Shown one piece after another: positions 10,214-22,099 of a DNA stretch of 64,000 bases. The translations under genes were made by a program, and so were the position numbers. The DNA lies in NCBI GenBank assembly GCA_902729315.2, contig LR746276.1, positions 5,716,169-5,780,168 of the forward strand, written 5' to 3'. How positions within the stretch are numbered: the first letter of the stretch is position 1; every line of letters begins with the position of its first letter. Below the pieces are notes generated by a model that had not been told where the DNA came from, did no database searches, and saw nothing but the letters and a program-made list of their open reading frames with translations. Origin of the DNA: Spirodela intermedia. Lineage: Eukaryota; Streptophyta; Magnoliopsida; Alismatales; Araceae.

Positions 10214-11780
10214 CTAAACCTAACATGTCTGGTGTGACCAAATTTTCGTATAATAAATCACATAAATTTAAAATTTATAAAACTAGAAAATATAAATTAT
10301 TATATTTTAAAAAATATTTTAGAATAAATAAATTAATTATAATTTGATATTTTTTTAAAAATAATAGAAAATTTTCAAGTAGATCACATAGATGTAATAT
10401 AATATTAGGTAATATTTGATATTTTTAAAAATAATTTCAGACTAAATATTAAAAAATATATTTAAAATCCACGATAAGAGAAATAAGGGTGTAGACATCA
10501 AGATGATGTTAGTGGCTTAGCAAATGTTAATCAGGTAGAAATAGAGTTTTACTTGACAATTCTTGTGTAAATAATTACAGATGAATAAATTGGTCAAATT
10601 AAGATCTATAAAAGCTAGAATATTCATAATTTAATGAACAATAATTTTGAAACTTGAAATCACACAAAATTTTAGTAAATTAAGTAAAAAATAAGTCAAA
10701 AGTAGAAAAGATAGTGTTTCGACCTAGTGGCAACGATTGCTGAAATTCTGTGTTTAGGAGGCTTATTGAACGATATCTATAGCTTCAAAGGCTCTCCTTA
10801 GACATGGACGATTGAACATTTTCTAGATCTCATTCTAAAGTCCAAAAAATAATAGTAGAAGTTAAACTAATTAAAAATGATAAAACAGAGTTCCAATGTT
10901 ACAATGGTGATGTGTCAGAATCTTGAGCGTTCAAAGAGACTATTGTGTAATGTCTACAGTTTCAAAAACTCTCCTTGAACATGAACAGTGTGAGAATTTC
11001 TAGATCTTCTTGGTCGAGAAATCATCTTTGGTGGCTGTCACCTAGTGGAACAAAAAATAACAACTTTGCGGATCTTTAGTGGCTATCACCCAATAGAGAT
11101 AAGATGGATGGAGGTGGGGCGTGTCTTAAGAAACTTCATCCTTAAGTCTATACAACAAGAGAAAGCTCTTCATCACATTTTATATGCTATCAAAAAGTGG
11201 CGACTCGTCTATTGGCATATCGTTTTTTTCTTCACAATTATTTGTTTATCAATCAATTAGAGATAATTTACTTAATAGATTCATAATTTTTTTATTTAGA
11301 ATCATTCAATAATTTTAGTAATGATGCTTTGCGAACTGCGTTGACTATATTTCTATCGATGATTGAGTAATTCTAGTGGCTTAATTATTGACAAAAAATC
11401 GAAAAAAATCACAATTTAATCAGATAAAAATATGAGTTTTGACTTTAGTGGGATTCAAATCCTTATTGGCCATCCATCTATATAGAAGAGAGTAAAATAA
11501 GTACATGAATATCCTTATAAAGTGACATTATATGGATATCTCATTCTCATAAACAAGGGGTATATTAAGTATTAAAAATATTAAAAATCCTATAGAAAGT
11601 TATGACAGGTGTTTAGTACCACATTGGTTATTTTCCACGTTTTGAGATAGATATATAGTAATATAAGAATGTGTGATCAATAAGCCTTTCTCTTGTGTGT
11701 ATACAATCAGTCCTTACCCCACGCCCAATTAGCCCACCAATGACATGGAATGAGAGCGACACATGTGTCCCTCCTACCGG
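10214..11780 (+). repeat. Left member of a long direct-repeat pair (LTR-like)
   Basis: Words recur in the same order at 15700-17056: 'ataataaatcacataaatttaaaatt...aaactagaaaata', 'aaattaagatctataaaag', 'ggctctccttagacat', 'ggcgactcgtct.ttgg', 'ggattcaaatccttattggcc'. The copies are well diverged. The left copy also has an internal duplication (about 10720-10830 and 10900-11010). Long direct repeats about 5.5 kb apart, same orientation, suggest old LTRs, but I cannot fix the TG/CA ends. Confidence 0.5.
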
Positions 11781-14700
11781 TCCTTAGCAGCTTGAGCCCT
11801 ACTCACGACTTTACCTGACTGTGCTTTTGACCTACTTGTGGGCTTGATTGGCCAGCAAGCTCTCTCTTTTTTCTATATTTTTTGTTTTATTTTATTTATC
11901 TTTATTTATTTTAAAAACTAATTATAAAAATTATAAAATTTACATTAAATTATATAAATAGTTGAAAAAATTATATTAACTAACTAGAAACTCATTTTCA
12001 TAATTTAACACAAATATAAGTTTATTTATTATAGTTAAGGCTTAAAACATATTATTAATTAATTATTAACTCATGATACTGAAGACTTATCAATGTCTTT
12101 CACTCAAGCTCACAATTGACACAAGATGGAGATCTCCACACTCCATAATTTAAAGATAACTAAATAATATTTCAAAAAAAATATAACACAACTTTCAAAT
12201 ATTATTTTCATACACCAAGAGTTGATAAAGGTGTTGAGAGATTTTGAGCTGCAAGAGGAAGCTCTTGAGACTTGGAGCATATCCACTTCTCCCTTGAAGC
12301 AATCAAAATTTGGGTGGAATGTGTTACTTATGGGAAGATTAGACTGCCTTCTTTTGGCCCCTTATCAGCTCAAAAAGCTGAGTTAAAGCAGGCCTCAATG
12401 TGTCATACGTGGATCCTAAAAAATATTTTAAAACAACCATAAAACATGAAAAACTTATAACTCCCTCAACTATTCAAGTTTTTATAAACGATTTCAGCTT
12501 TAGATTCTTATTTGGACTAGCTTTATTGATGATCACACCCAATATGAATGAGATATTTTTTGATATAATAATATTTTATTATGAGGGATCAAACTTATAG
12601 ACTATTTTGCCTTAATCAACAATTTTCTCAAACATAGAAATTAATAATATTCTAAAATTAATAAAAAAGCATTCCCTTAATCATTTTCTCTAAAGGGCAA
12701 TAGTTGAACCATTACTCATTAACTACCTTCTTCCTTGGATTTCAATTTGGCAACAAATCTCATCCTAAACAAGTGAGAATCCATTGGTGTTGAAAACATA
12801 GTGGGATAGTATAATAAAAAATCTTGAAACTTGTATCAGCCCATGGTGTTTCTTTGATGAGCACTTTCTGCCTTCTTTATCCTCTAATGGGCTTCAACTA
12901 CTTTATCTTAGGATCAATGTGAGTAGGATTCTACTTAGAAAAAAAATAGGAGATGAGATGATAGAGTTTCTCATAGAGGCAATGAGTATCCTAGTTCCAA
13001 AGGTTGTTGTGTTGGATTTGATCTCAATGTTGAAAAATATATAAATTTTTTATTATATGGCCATCATTAAGTCAATCTAATTAAAGTGATTTATTAAATT
13101 ATAAGCAGTTAAGATTATTACATCTCATGTAAATATGAACATAAATAGAATTGTGTAGAAACTTGGTTACCTCTAGTATTATCCTTACATGTGTATAGAT
13201 GTAGTAAAAGAATCACAATCTAAAAAATGATTTTCCAGTCCTTAGTAGTGGTAAGTTTTTGCTCGCTTGACAACATGTATGAGAGTGTGTGTATATGTCA
13301 GATCGGGGTGGTGATTATGATACGGAGAATGATGAAGTTAGTATAAAGAAATAGTGGATTAGAAAGGAAGAAAAATGGATAATTAACTTGTTTAGCAATA
13401 GATTAACTCAATGTCATTTTGATGATTTTTGGGCATTAATTAGAAATCATAAAACTAAGAATATGTGACATATATTTAGTATGATATTGATCTATTAGAT
13501 GATTAAAAATTAAAGGTTATTTTTTTAAAATATTTTTTAAGATCGTAAAAAATGTGTCTCATTTTATTTGAGGTATATGTGAGGTGATTATGCTAAATCA
13601 TTTGTGTGAGTTTTAATCTTCGGATTTTCTTTATCAAGTGGCTTCAGTAATATCACCATAATTGTAACAAATATGAAGTTATTTGAATCACTCAAATGAA
13701 ATAAATTTAGGAAAAAAATATCAAGGTGCTGATTTGTTATTGATTTTTTGATATTATTTATTTAATAAATTTCTAATACCAAAAAAATAGTATAAAAAAT
13801 TAACCCTTCCTACTAAATAATTTTTATCTTAGAAAATAAGTACATGCATGTGACAAGTTAATGAAAATTTGATCCAAACATAAATCAAAACTAGAAATCA
13901 TTTGTACAAATTCAAAGTATTGAGAGAGTTATGATTTTTTCATTCTCTATAGTCATTTTTTCATATTTTCAAGAATCCATGTGTGGTGCTTTAAGGTCAT
14001 GATTAAACCCAACCATTTAAAATGATAGATGATTTTTCTCCTCTTAGTCAGGTCTTATTGATGTTACTCTAGTTGTTTTTTTAAGAATTAATTAATTTTA
14101 AAATTTATTAAAACCAAATATCTGAAAATTATACTATTGATTATTTATAATGTAGTCTATTGGGCCAATCCATAGGAAAAATCTAGTATTATGCGATGTG
14201 ATGATATTTTTAATTAAAAGTTCGAGTGAGGATAAAGATGAAAAAAGGAATGAAAGAGGAAAGGAGACTTAAAAACTCTTCTAGATCTTTCATAAACTCA
14301 AAATTAGAGAAATATTATAACCTCCACCTTGTGTTTGAGAAAGAACCCTAGATCATATTGACAATTGTAGAAAATACACAATTAGTATGTTGAAATTTGG
14401 TAAGTGTTTGACATCTCATAGAGTTCATTATTTATAGTATTCATAAAGAAAAAGAAATACAGAACTAAACACGTGTGAAAAGTAAAATGCTCAATTCGAA
14501 GCCTGGGAGTGTGGATGCTTTTACTATTGTGCTCAACTCTTCCTTTGCTTGTCACACAATAGGGGAGCTTGCAACCACTACTATTGTTGCTATCAAGAGT
14601 ATATTGCCGTCATTGTTGTTGCCACCGTCGTGCTTGTCTCCTCCTTTGCCTATCACATAGAATGGGAGTTTGCAGCCACTACCATTGTTGTCACCATTGT

Positions 14701-15699
14701 TGCTATCACAGTTGTGCACATCACCAATGCCGTGCTCATCCCTTTCTCTACTAGTCATATAGAATGAGACTCGCAACCACCATCATTGTCGTCGTTGTCA
14801 CTATCATGATTTCCCATTTCTCCACTTGTCACCCTCCATCTCCTCTCTGCAAGCCCCAATTTTTGCCAATTACCCCTCCTTTTCTCTCTCTTCTCTCTAC
14901 CTTTAAATACCCTCCAGTGAAATGGGCTGATATGCAGCCTAATAGTGAGCCAACAATAATGGATCTGTTGGTCAACACATCAAAGACTTAAAAATTTCAA
15001 ATAATTCATTTAAAATTTAAACTATCCTTCTTCTAATTTCCCTGCATGTAGATATAATTTTTCCATCTATTAGAATAACAAGCATTACATGAAAAACTTT
15101 TTGATTTAATAGAATATGCATGTAATAAATTGTGTAGAATTTAATAATTTTTTATGTAATTTAGTAAATAATTTTAAATCACATAAAAGTAGGTTTAGAT
15201 CAAATGTGTGATTTCATTAATACATTTAAGTCATAACCATATCAAATATGCATATCCTATCATGTAATATTGAGGCTTTATCACTTATTAACCCTCCAAG
15301 AATCAAGGATAAGGTCTACTTCTTTCAAGGGAGTTTTGGATATCACTCAAAGTATCAAGAGCTTCATCATTTTGTCTAACACCTCTCAACACTTTCATCA
15401 TCACTTGATGCACAAAAATGAGATTTAGAGGTTGCAATAAATGTATTATTTGTTTCTATTTTCATCTATAGTGTGTTAAGATATGTATCTTGCACTTATG
15501 TTATACTTGAGTGAAAGATCCATACTTGTGGTAACTTGAAAAGTATGTATGGTGGTCCAAAGTGTCTATAATGTGCTTAGTCAATTGACAAATAACTATT
15601 GTGTGCTTGGTCAATGAGTTCAACTCATATGGTGAGCTTAAGTACTTCTTAGCACATGTGGTGTGCTGAACATAGAGTGAAGCATGTGGTACCCTCATA
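11781..15699. mobile_element. Interior of the putative LTR pair; no coding
   Basis: About 3.9 kb, very AT-rich, with no gag or pol motif in any frame, so if it is an LTR element it is non-autonomous or fully eroded. It contains a copy of an unknown module at about 12720-13020, shared with 42040-42260 and 47450-47830 ('acaagtgagaatcc', 'tttctttgatgagcac'). At 14530-14780 are degenerate ~100-bp repeats ('cattgttgttgccacc', 'tatcacatagaatgggagtttgcagccac'). Confidence 0.35.
14475..14991 (+). repeat. Low-complexity degenerate tandem repeat
   Basis: About three imperfect ~100-base units, each with 'tgccactattgttg'-like words and 'cacatagaatgrgag'. Overlapping frames exist on both strands in three phases, which is typical of repeats and not of a gene. 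Confidence 0.5.
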
Positions 15700-17056
15700 A
15701 CGTCGCCTAATCATTGCATAATAAATCACACAAATTTAAAATTAATCAAACTAGAAAATAATAATTTTTAAATTCTTAGAAATATTTTAGTACAAATATA
15801 TCATTTATAATTGATAAAAGCCTCTAAAAAAAGTGAAAATTTTAAGTCGATCACATGTTTGTAAAATAATATAAGATAAAATTTAAGAATTTCTCTCAAA
15901 GAATATATATTTTACTCAAGTTTTAGACTAAATGATGAAGATAAAATATATTTAAAAATTTAAGAAAAAATGGATACTGATGTCGTGATGATGTCAACAA
16001 CATGACAAATGTGATTTGGGTAGAAGCATAATTTCCCTTGATGATTCTTATGAAAGTGATTACAAATGATTTAATTGATCAAATTAAGATCTATAAAAGT
16101 TAAAAGAATTATAATTGACTATAGAAGTTTTTTGAAATATGAAATCAAATAAAATGACATTAATTTAAGAACTAATCAAATTTAGAATAGAGTTATAGCC
16201 GAAATTATAAACATTTTGATGGATTATCGTGTGATGTCCATGATTCTAAAGGCTCTCCTTAGACATAGACTATGTAAGCAATCTATAGATTTTCTTTCGA
16301 AGTCCAAAAATTGATGAGATGGGTTGACTATCACTTGACATAATAGAAGTTTGGTAACTCTTGAATCTCAAGTGGCTCTCCCCAAATGAAGATGAGTTTG
16401 ATGGAGGTGGAGTGTATTTTAGAGAGCTTTATCCTTAGGCCCATGTAACAAGAGGAGACTTCTCATTGGATTTGATATGCTCTGTGGAGAAGGTGGCTCA
16501 TCTCTTGGTAGAGCATTCTCTTCTCGATGATGACTTGTTCATCGATCAATAGAAGATGATTTTCTTGAAGAATCTATAATTTTTGTATTCAAAATCCTTG
16601 GTCAATTGCTGATGATGAATAACATTAATGAAATTTTCACCGATGATTAAGTGATTCTAGTGGTTGGATTGTTTACCAATGCTTTGTAGAAAAATTGAGA
16701 TTTAATTTGATAAAAATATTTTTTGGTTCTAGTGAGATTCACATCCTTGCTAATCGCTTGACTATGTGTGTGAGAGAATATGAATTACCTGCATACCCTC
16801 AACCTAGGGATGTCATGGAGACATTTTCTTCTTATAAGTCAGGGATATTTTTGATATAAAAAGATAAAAAACCTGCCAGCGAGTGCTGAAGTTGGTTTAA
16901 TTCCACATTAGCTACTTTTTGATGTTTGAGACATATATATATCAATACTTCTTTTTATCTTCAACATCCTCACATGCTCACGTGTGTACGACCACTCTTT
17001 GTACAACCACTCCTTGCTCGATTAGCAACCAGTGACGTGGAAGAGGAGTGATGCAC
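15700..17056 (+). repeat. Right member of the long direct-repeat pair
   Basis: See the left copy at 10214. It ends abruptly at about 17056, where sequence shared with the C2 locus begins ('tctgacaggcac...acaacggtcttctagtc', also at 34785). The element edge therefore lies directly at the C1 block. Confidence 0.5.
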
Positions 17057-17258
17057 ATAGTCTGACAGGCACTACACAACGGTCTTCTAGTCACAAGGGA
17101 TAGTTTAACTTTAATGTGGTTCCCGGCTCAATTCATAGCGACGGCCACAGGCTCACTAGGTGTTTGAGTTTATTAATTCTGATTTGAGAAAATTCAGAAT
17201 TTTACAATATGATTCAAGAAGCTGGAATTGTGTGCCGCTGAGTTGTTGCCCGTTGATC

Positions 17259-17633
17259 TTACGCTGAATGAGGTGGTGGCGGTGCGTGATAGAGTAAAAA
17301 CTTCACTCTGCTCGTGGCAGGGGCGGGTGGCGATGGCTTTGGCCTGCTGCCCAAAGATCTTCTCATCTTCTGGCCATCTGAAAAGACGTCAAACAGCCAT
17401 AGAGACGTCGTCTGCGGGCGAGGTCTCGAGAGTGAGTCAGTCCTGTCTCAAGAAATTCTATAAACCTATGGTGGATGCTCTTTCTTGTTCCAAAGGGCTC
17501 CCAAAGAGAGATGGAAGCAGTGCATGAGCCTGGAAGGGCTTACCGTGAGGAGCAGAAAGCATAGCAGCACCGCGGCACCAGGTTTCATCAGGAAGCGGTG
17601 CACCCTGGCTGAGGCGATGGCCAAGTAAGCCAT
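17259..17633 (-). pseudogene. C1: frameshifted family C secreted peptide precursor
   Basis: Paralogue of C2. Exon 2 (17259-17377, 119 nt, the same length as in C2) is open and ends with KPSPPAPATSRVKFL then LYHAPPPPHSA. Exon 1 (17544-17633) starts MAYLAIASARVHRF and reaches the hydrophobic AAVLLCFLLLT, then meets the donor CACG|GTAAGC. It is 90 nt against 133 nt in C2. The missing 43 nt remove half of the hydrophobic core and change the splice phase from 1 to 0, so exon 2 is read out of frame and stops after four codons. The conserved exon 2 shows the family was once under selection, and the break looks recent. Confidence 0.75.
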
Positions 17634-18420
17634 AGCAACGCCGGCGCCGCCGAAGGAGATGGGAGGAGCTGGTTCTCACTGGAAGACGCAATGGTGGAGG
17701 ACAACTCGTTGAAATATAGAACAGCAGCGAAGCGGTTCGGATGTGACGTGTCCGCTCTACTGACAACGTTTGGCAGGTTTAGGTGCGGGTTTAAATAACC
17801 CAAAAAGGAAATAAAGCAATATATTATTACATAAAATCATTTGTGAATTTGTGAACTTCACGTAAAAAAATATGATTTAATCAGCTTTTTAGAACAAATA
17901 CCATCAGCCACTACTGGTGATTAGTAGTTTATGCTGACAACATCAGTCACTTGACAATAGTGGATAATGACATGATGCCAATGTTCTATCACAAACAGAG
18001 GACAGAACTTTGATAAACCTTTCCTAATAGAGATTTTAATTACTGATTGAATTAAAATCGAAATATTTATCATTTAAAAGGTAACAAATATATAATGCAT
18101 GTATTATTGTCAATTTACAATGGAATAAAATGTTACGATGATATTTAATTAAGAAAGTATAAAAATTGCAATTTCAAAAGAATATTATTCTTAGATATGA
18201 ATTTCAAAAGATTTCATATTTTTGTAAATGTGGTATTCATCACATGCAATCTAGAATTACAGTTATTTCTCAAATTTTTGGGTGTATCTCCATTGATAAA
18301 AATGGAAGAATATGTGGATGTAGGAGTACCTAAGTAATCCGATGTATACAATTAATTGTAATTAACTCTCTTGTAGTATACAAGAGAGTTAATTGACTTA
18401 TTTTCAAAATTTGATGTCAG
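17634..18420 (-). repeat. C1 5' flank, shared with C2 upstream
   Basis: It matches 35441-36250 in order ('agcaatatattattacataaaatcat', 'agtagtttatgctgac', 'cacttgacaatagtgg', 'agaactttgataaacctttcc'). It therefore contains the family C promoter. No gene. Confidence 0.65.
18360..18394. repeat. 16-bp perfect inverted repeat, 3-base loop
   Basis: The arms at 18360-18375 and 18379-18394 are exact reverse complements (aattaactctcttgta). They could form a hairpin in RNA or mark a small insertion. The corresponding place upstream of A3 (about 36170-36240) lacks the perfect hairpin. Confidence 0.7.
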
Positions 18421-19176
18421 CTAAACTTTTTTACAAGTAGAGACTCTTGGTCTAAAAGGCAACAATATGAACCAGTTAAAAGGGCTTAGGGTGTTTAGTT
18501 TTATTCTCAAAATAGGGTTTTTATTGAAAGAAACTATGATGGTAAAATGGTCTTTGCATTTTTTATCAGTGTAATATTTATTCCATGTGGATAACTTACA
18601 CATAAAGTTTCCCATAAAATTTGAGATTGATGAAAAGATTTTAAGATGGCTTACGCAGAGTAAAATATCGATGACATGGCTTACAGTTAATTTTTTTGTG
18701 ATAGATTGGGTACTCGTGCCAAGATAACTTTGGGAAAATGATGAGGAAGAGAGGAATAAAGCATTGTGTCTCTTCGTCGTCTTGGCCAGTGCAAGCCATC
18801 TGGCTGCCGCGGCGCAGGATAAATCTGACTCGACTGGCCTACCAATGAGGCGGAGGGTTTTGATGGGATCCTTGGATATCGGAGATGGAAGCCCATAATA
18901 TAGTGTCAACACTCGGCATCTCCCCCTAATCTCTGTCGGAAACTCCGCCGTCTCTCTGGTGAGAACCCGTTTATCTCTGGGAGAGCTAGACAGCCAACGA
19001 CCAACGGCCGGAGACATCCTGAAATGAGCTTCGGCAGGGGTTTGACGGGCGCCCGACACAACACAGCCAAAGCCGTCTAAGTATGCGAAAGGCAACGACG
19101 ACCGTTGCGGGGCAAGGGAAACGGGCCGGCGGTGTCTTCCAGTGGCGAGGGGAAGGAAGGTAACCGACGAACCCAC
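18421..19176 (-). pseudogene. A2: family A precursor with damaged signal peptide and lost stop
   Basis: It opens with MGSSVTFLPLATGRHRRPVSLA as in A4, then two small insertions (+2 and +1) shift the frame across about 13 codons, so the hydrophobic ATVVAALLIL is replaced by PQRSSLPFAY. The frame returns at LDGFGCVVSG. The middle matches A3 and A4. The C-terminal motif begins LYYGLPSPISKDP and then shifts, losing the F-x-PPP tail and the stop. Translation would run on through the 3' flank to 18421 (251 aa in all). Poor secretion and a scrambled end make a functional peptide unlikely. Confidence 0.7.
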
Positions 19177-19305
19177 CGATACTTCTCAGCAGAAGGCGAT
19201 GGAGTTTGGTGAGTTCTTCCGTCTATATATTGGCCAGTTCCTAGTCGGTTGCCGCAACGTTCGCCCCAAGACCATGACGAGTTGATTTTTGATCGTTGTA
19301 AAGTG

Positions 19306-19311
19306 TTGACT
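19306..19311 (+). promoter_or_regulatory. W-box-like TTGACT upstream of A2
   Basis: TTGACT, 130 nt upstream of the A2 ATG, in the conserved phrase 'gtgttgactcttccattga'. The neighbouring TTGACC of A3 is TTGATC here. Confidence 0.4.
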
Positions 19312-20529
19312 CTTCCATTGACGAGGTCTACTACGCGTCAATGGACAAGTTAATTTCCGATTTTCTTCTCCGGACAAGTTAATTTTATGAATATACATAA
19401 ATATTATTCTTTTAAAATAGATTATGCTTTTCACGAGCGTCCTCTTTTCAGCACTGTTTATTGCTACCTCGCAGATTGACTTCAATGTATGGGCAGCTAT
19501 GCGTTGACAGCTGTTGTTGACATTGTCAAATGACATTATGACCAACACGTCAGGATGCTGAGTCCTCGCTCGCCTCCACCGACAATTACGGACTAGCCAA
19601 GACCTTGACAACAGCCGCAGGCTTGCACACTTGGCTGTTAGAAAGAGTCAACTGTTCTTGTCTCGTGTTCAAATAGGAAAAGTTGACGTCGTGGAAATAT
19701 GATTACCTTCTATGTGGTGAAATAGAAAAGTATCACAATAAATAATTTAATAGATGTTTCCCATTGATCAGGTGTGAGTGATATACAATGCGTCAAATGA
19801 AATGAATTAAATATTTATCTACGAAGGAAACCAAATTCTTCAACATGATGTCATGAATGGCTTCAAATTGGATATCCTCTATGTAAATTTGGAACGTCAT
19901 AAAAAAAGACACATCAAATAGATCAGTTTGGCTTCAACATAGAATGCGAAGTGTTTACCCAACTTATAAAACAAAATACCGAGATCCTATACCTACTACC
20001 AATTGTTGCTGCCATTCTTGGGATTAGCTTCAATAGGGTATGTAAATTTCTCACGTGTTTGCAGGTTAACTTCTTCCAGTTTATACGAGATCAACTAAAT
20101 ATTGATTTCATTCCATGCACACTACGTAGATGCCCGAGATATAGCGCTGTAGAATTATCCAAGATTAGAATATGCCCCGATGCCCCAAAATTAGAGTATG
20201 TGCTTCAAATAATCTTTCTTTTACTTCTCAAAACAAGAATTTTGTGTACACGTTCCCCTAAACCAATCCTAACATGGACCAGAATATGATCAACTCAGTT
20301 CGAGAATAGAAGTGGTCTCTCTACGTCCCTTTTAATTCGAATATACACAATCACATATTATTGTTTGAAAAGGACGAGTAAACCAGTTTTTATGAACGAT
20401 TTTCCTTTTCCCCTGTCTTCCAGCACTCGGTGGCATTCTCGTCCCTCTCGTGACCTGGTTCGTTCATTCCCTCTTCGCTCTTACCAACGAGACTCGCGAG
20501 TTTTTATGATCTCCTAAGCTTTCGCAAGA

Positions 20530-20569
<40 letters not shown>

Positions 20570-20754
20570 GCATCACTGGACAGTTGCGATTATGGAAAGA
20601 TATCAACATCCGAGTGCATACAGGTTAAAGCGACCACGGAACAGGAGTCAAATAGCAGTATCAGGTTCAATTTATCGAATATGAGAATTCTTCCCTTATT
20701 TTTTACATGCACGGAGAACTCACTCTTTCAACGTGAAACAGCCGAGTCCTGTCT
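19312..20754 (-). repeat. Spacer and B 3' flank, copy 3, with (CT)n at 20533-20567
   Basis: Collinear with 38900-40270 and 51330-52790. Open stretches here (for example 19951-20289 plus) are not kept open in the other copies, so I do not call a gene. Confidence 0.6.
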
Positions 20755-21210
20755 TCAGACTCGAAGGCCGATGATATGCCAATTATATAAAAGACGGCGG
20801 CGAAGGAAAGGCGACTTGGACGTGTTCGGTTTCGGCGATGGCGGACGCCGTCCTCTTCTTGAACGTGGGATTCTCCTTTCTGCTGCAGGAAATTTCGGCG
20901 TTTCTTCCTCTGGGCCAAATTTCCTGCCGGAGACCGTCTCCCCCGTATCCATGTCGGCGTTAAGGGGCACTCTTAACCTCACTCCAGCGCCAGTATCTAA
21001 GTTTCATGACTGCCGCGGTTAGCCGTGACTGAGGCTCGTTAAAGACACAGGTAAAGCAAGTTTCCTTTACGGGGATTAGCTCTGGGGTAGTTTACCTGAG
21101 AGAAGGCAGAAGGCGTTCAGAAGGAGAAGGGCGGCAATAGCGGCCGGTGCGAGAAAAACAGCCCGGTGACGTCCCACGGCGAGGGGAAAGAAAGCAGCAG
21201 AGGGGCCCAT
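20755..21210 (-). CDS. B3: two-exon family B secreted peptide precursor, C-terminus frameshifted
   Basis: Exon 1 is 21096-21210 and exon 2 is 20755-20996; donor CTCAG|GTAAAC and acceptor CTTAG|ATACTG match B2, phase 1. The product is 118 aa. It keeps the family ATG: MGPSAAFFPLAVGRHRAVFL, then a hydrophobic core APAAIAALLLLNAFCLLS. The middle carries ETVSGRKFGPEEETPKFP, then the basic RSRRGRR and PPSPKPN. Against B2 and B4, four bases are missing after the Phe codon, so the expected FRPSPP end is replaced by a basic and hydrophobic tail that runs to a stop at 20755-20757. This is the only B gene with start, signal peptide and splice sites all intact, but its mature peptide is altered. It may be non-functional or a changed ligand. 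Confidence 0.65.
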
Positions 21211-21262
21211 GTTTCTTGTGGTAGTCCTCGATGAGAGGGGATGGCGTCGAGCAAGTTTCTGG

Positions 21263-21269
21263 TTTTATA
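21263..21269 (-). promoter_or_regulatory. TATA box of B3
   Basis: TATAAAA on the minus strand, 53-59 nt upstream of the ATG at 21210, in the family B context CTATAAAACCAGAAAC. Confidence 0.7.
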
Positions 21270-21700
21270 GCTCTTCCCCTTCACCATTTCTTTGAACTTG
21301 AGTGGTTCATACGCGTTTACGAAGGCGTTGGGAGCCACGTTTGGTCAACTAGGACGGCGACATAGTTGACCCAACGTAATTTGCGAACAATAGGCCTCGT
21401 AGTTATAAGATTATTTATTTTGTCATTATATTAACGTCCACCGGCAGCACTCGGCTAAATTAACTTAAAAACATAATAATCTTTCCCATAATCATTCACC
21501 AATAACGCGGCAGGTCAGAATTATAGGTTTTAGGGCACCTACTTCATTAAGTGCTCAGTCTTCTAGCCCTATTTCGCAATGTCTCGCAAAATTTACGCGG
21601 CAGGACAAAGGACTGTATACGGACCAAGCATAAAATTGCTTGAGATTTCCAGTGTTCTATAATAATCATGGATCTCAACGAGATCTACTAAACCTAGGGA
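21270..21700 (-). repeat. Family B 5' flank, copy 3
   Basis: Collinear with 7310-7950 and 40680-41250. No gene. Confidence 0.6.
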
Positions 21701-21922
21701 TGATTCGATGTATTCATGGGCTCACAGAGGTAAATGATGGCTCTGTTTGCACTCAATTTAGGGAAGATTCGATGTATTCATGAGCTAATGGAGGTCATGA
21801 TGGCTCTGTTTGTACAAATTTCGGGTAGTAAAATTAATGTACGCAATTTAGGGAAGATTCGATGTGCTCATGGGAAAATGGAGATAATGATGGCTCTGTT
21901 TGAACAAATATTTGGGTATTGA
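21700..21922 (+). repeat. Three tandem ~55-90 bp units
   Basis: 'gattcgatgt(a/g)ttcatg', 'aatggag', and 'atgatggctctgtttg' occur three times (about 21702-21755, 21765-21815, 21855-21905). The other blocks carry one copy (7960, 41265, 55460). The 62-codon frame through it is a by-product. Confidence 0.7.
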
Positions 21923-22099
21923 AACGAGCTTTCATCAATTGGTCAATTTACTTAATGTTCAGAATGTGAGTGAGCTATTTATTTTGGCAGTAATGAATAT
22001 TCGGGTTGTAGGTAGGAAGAGTTAAGTTGTGTGTTGTAATATCGATGTTGGTAATGGTTTAGTTGCTCGATGTTCACACTCTATCCTCAATTGAAAAGA

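Noticed and set aside
14475-14776. Overlapping frames in three phases and on the minus strand
   Set aside because: Produced by a degenerate tandem repeat.
18421-18840. C-terminal half of the 251-codon A2 frame as real protein
   Set aside because: It reads through sequence that is 3' flank in all other A genes.
19951-20289. 112-codon plus frame in the same spacer
   Set aside because: Open in this copy only.
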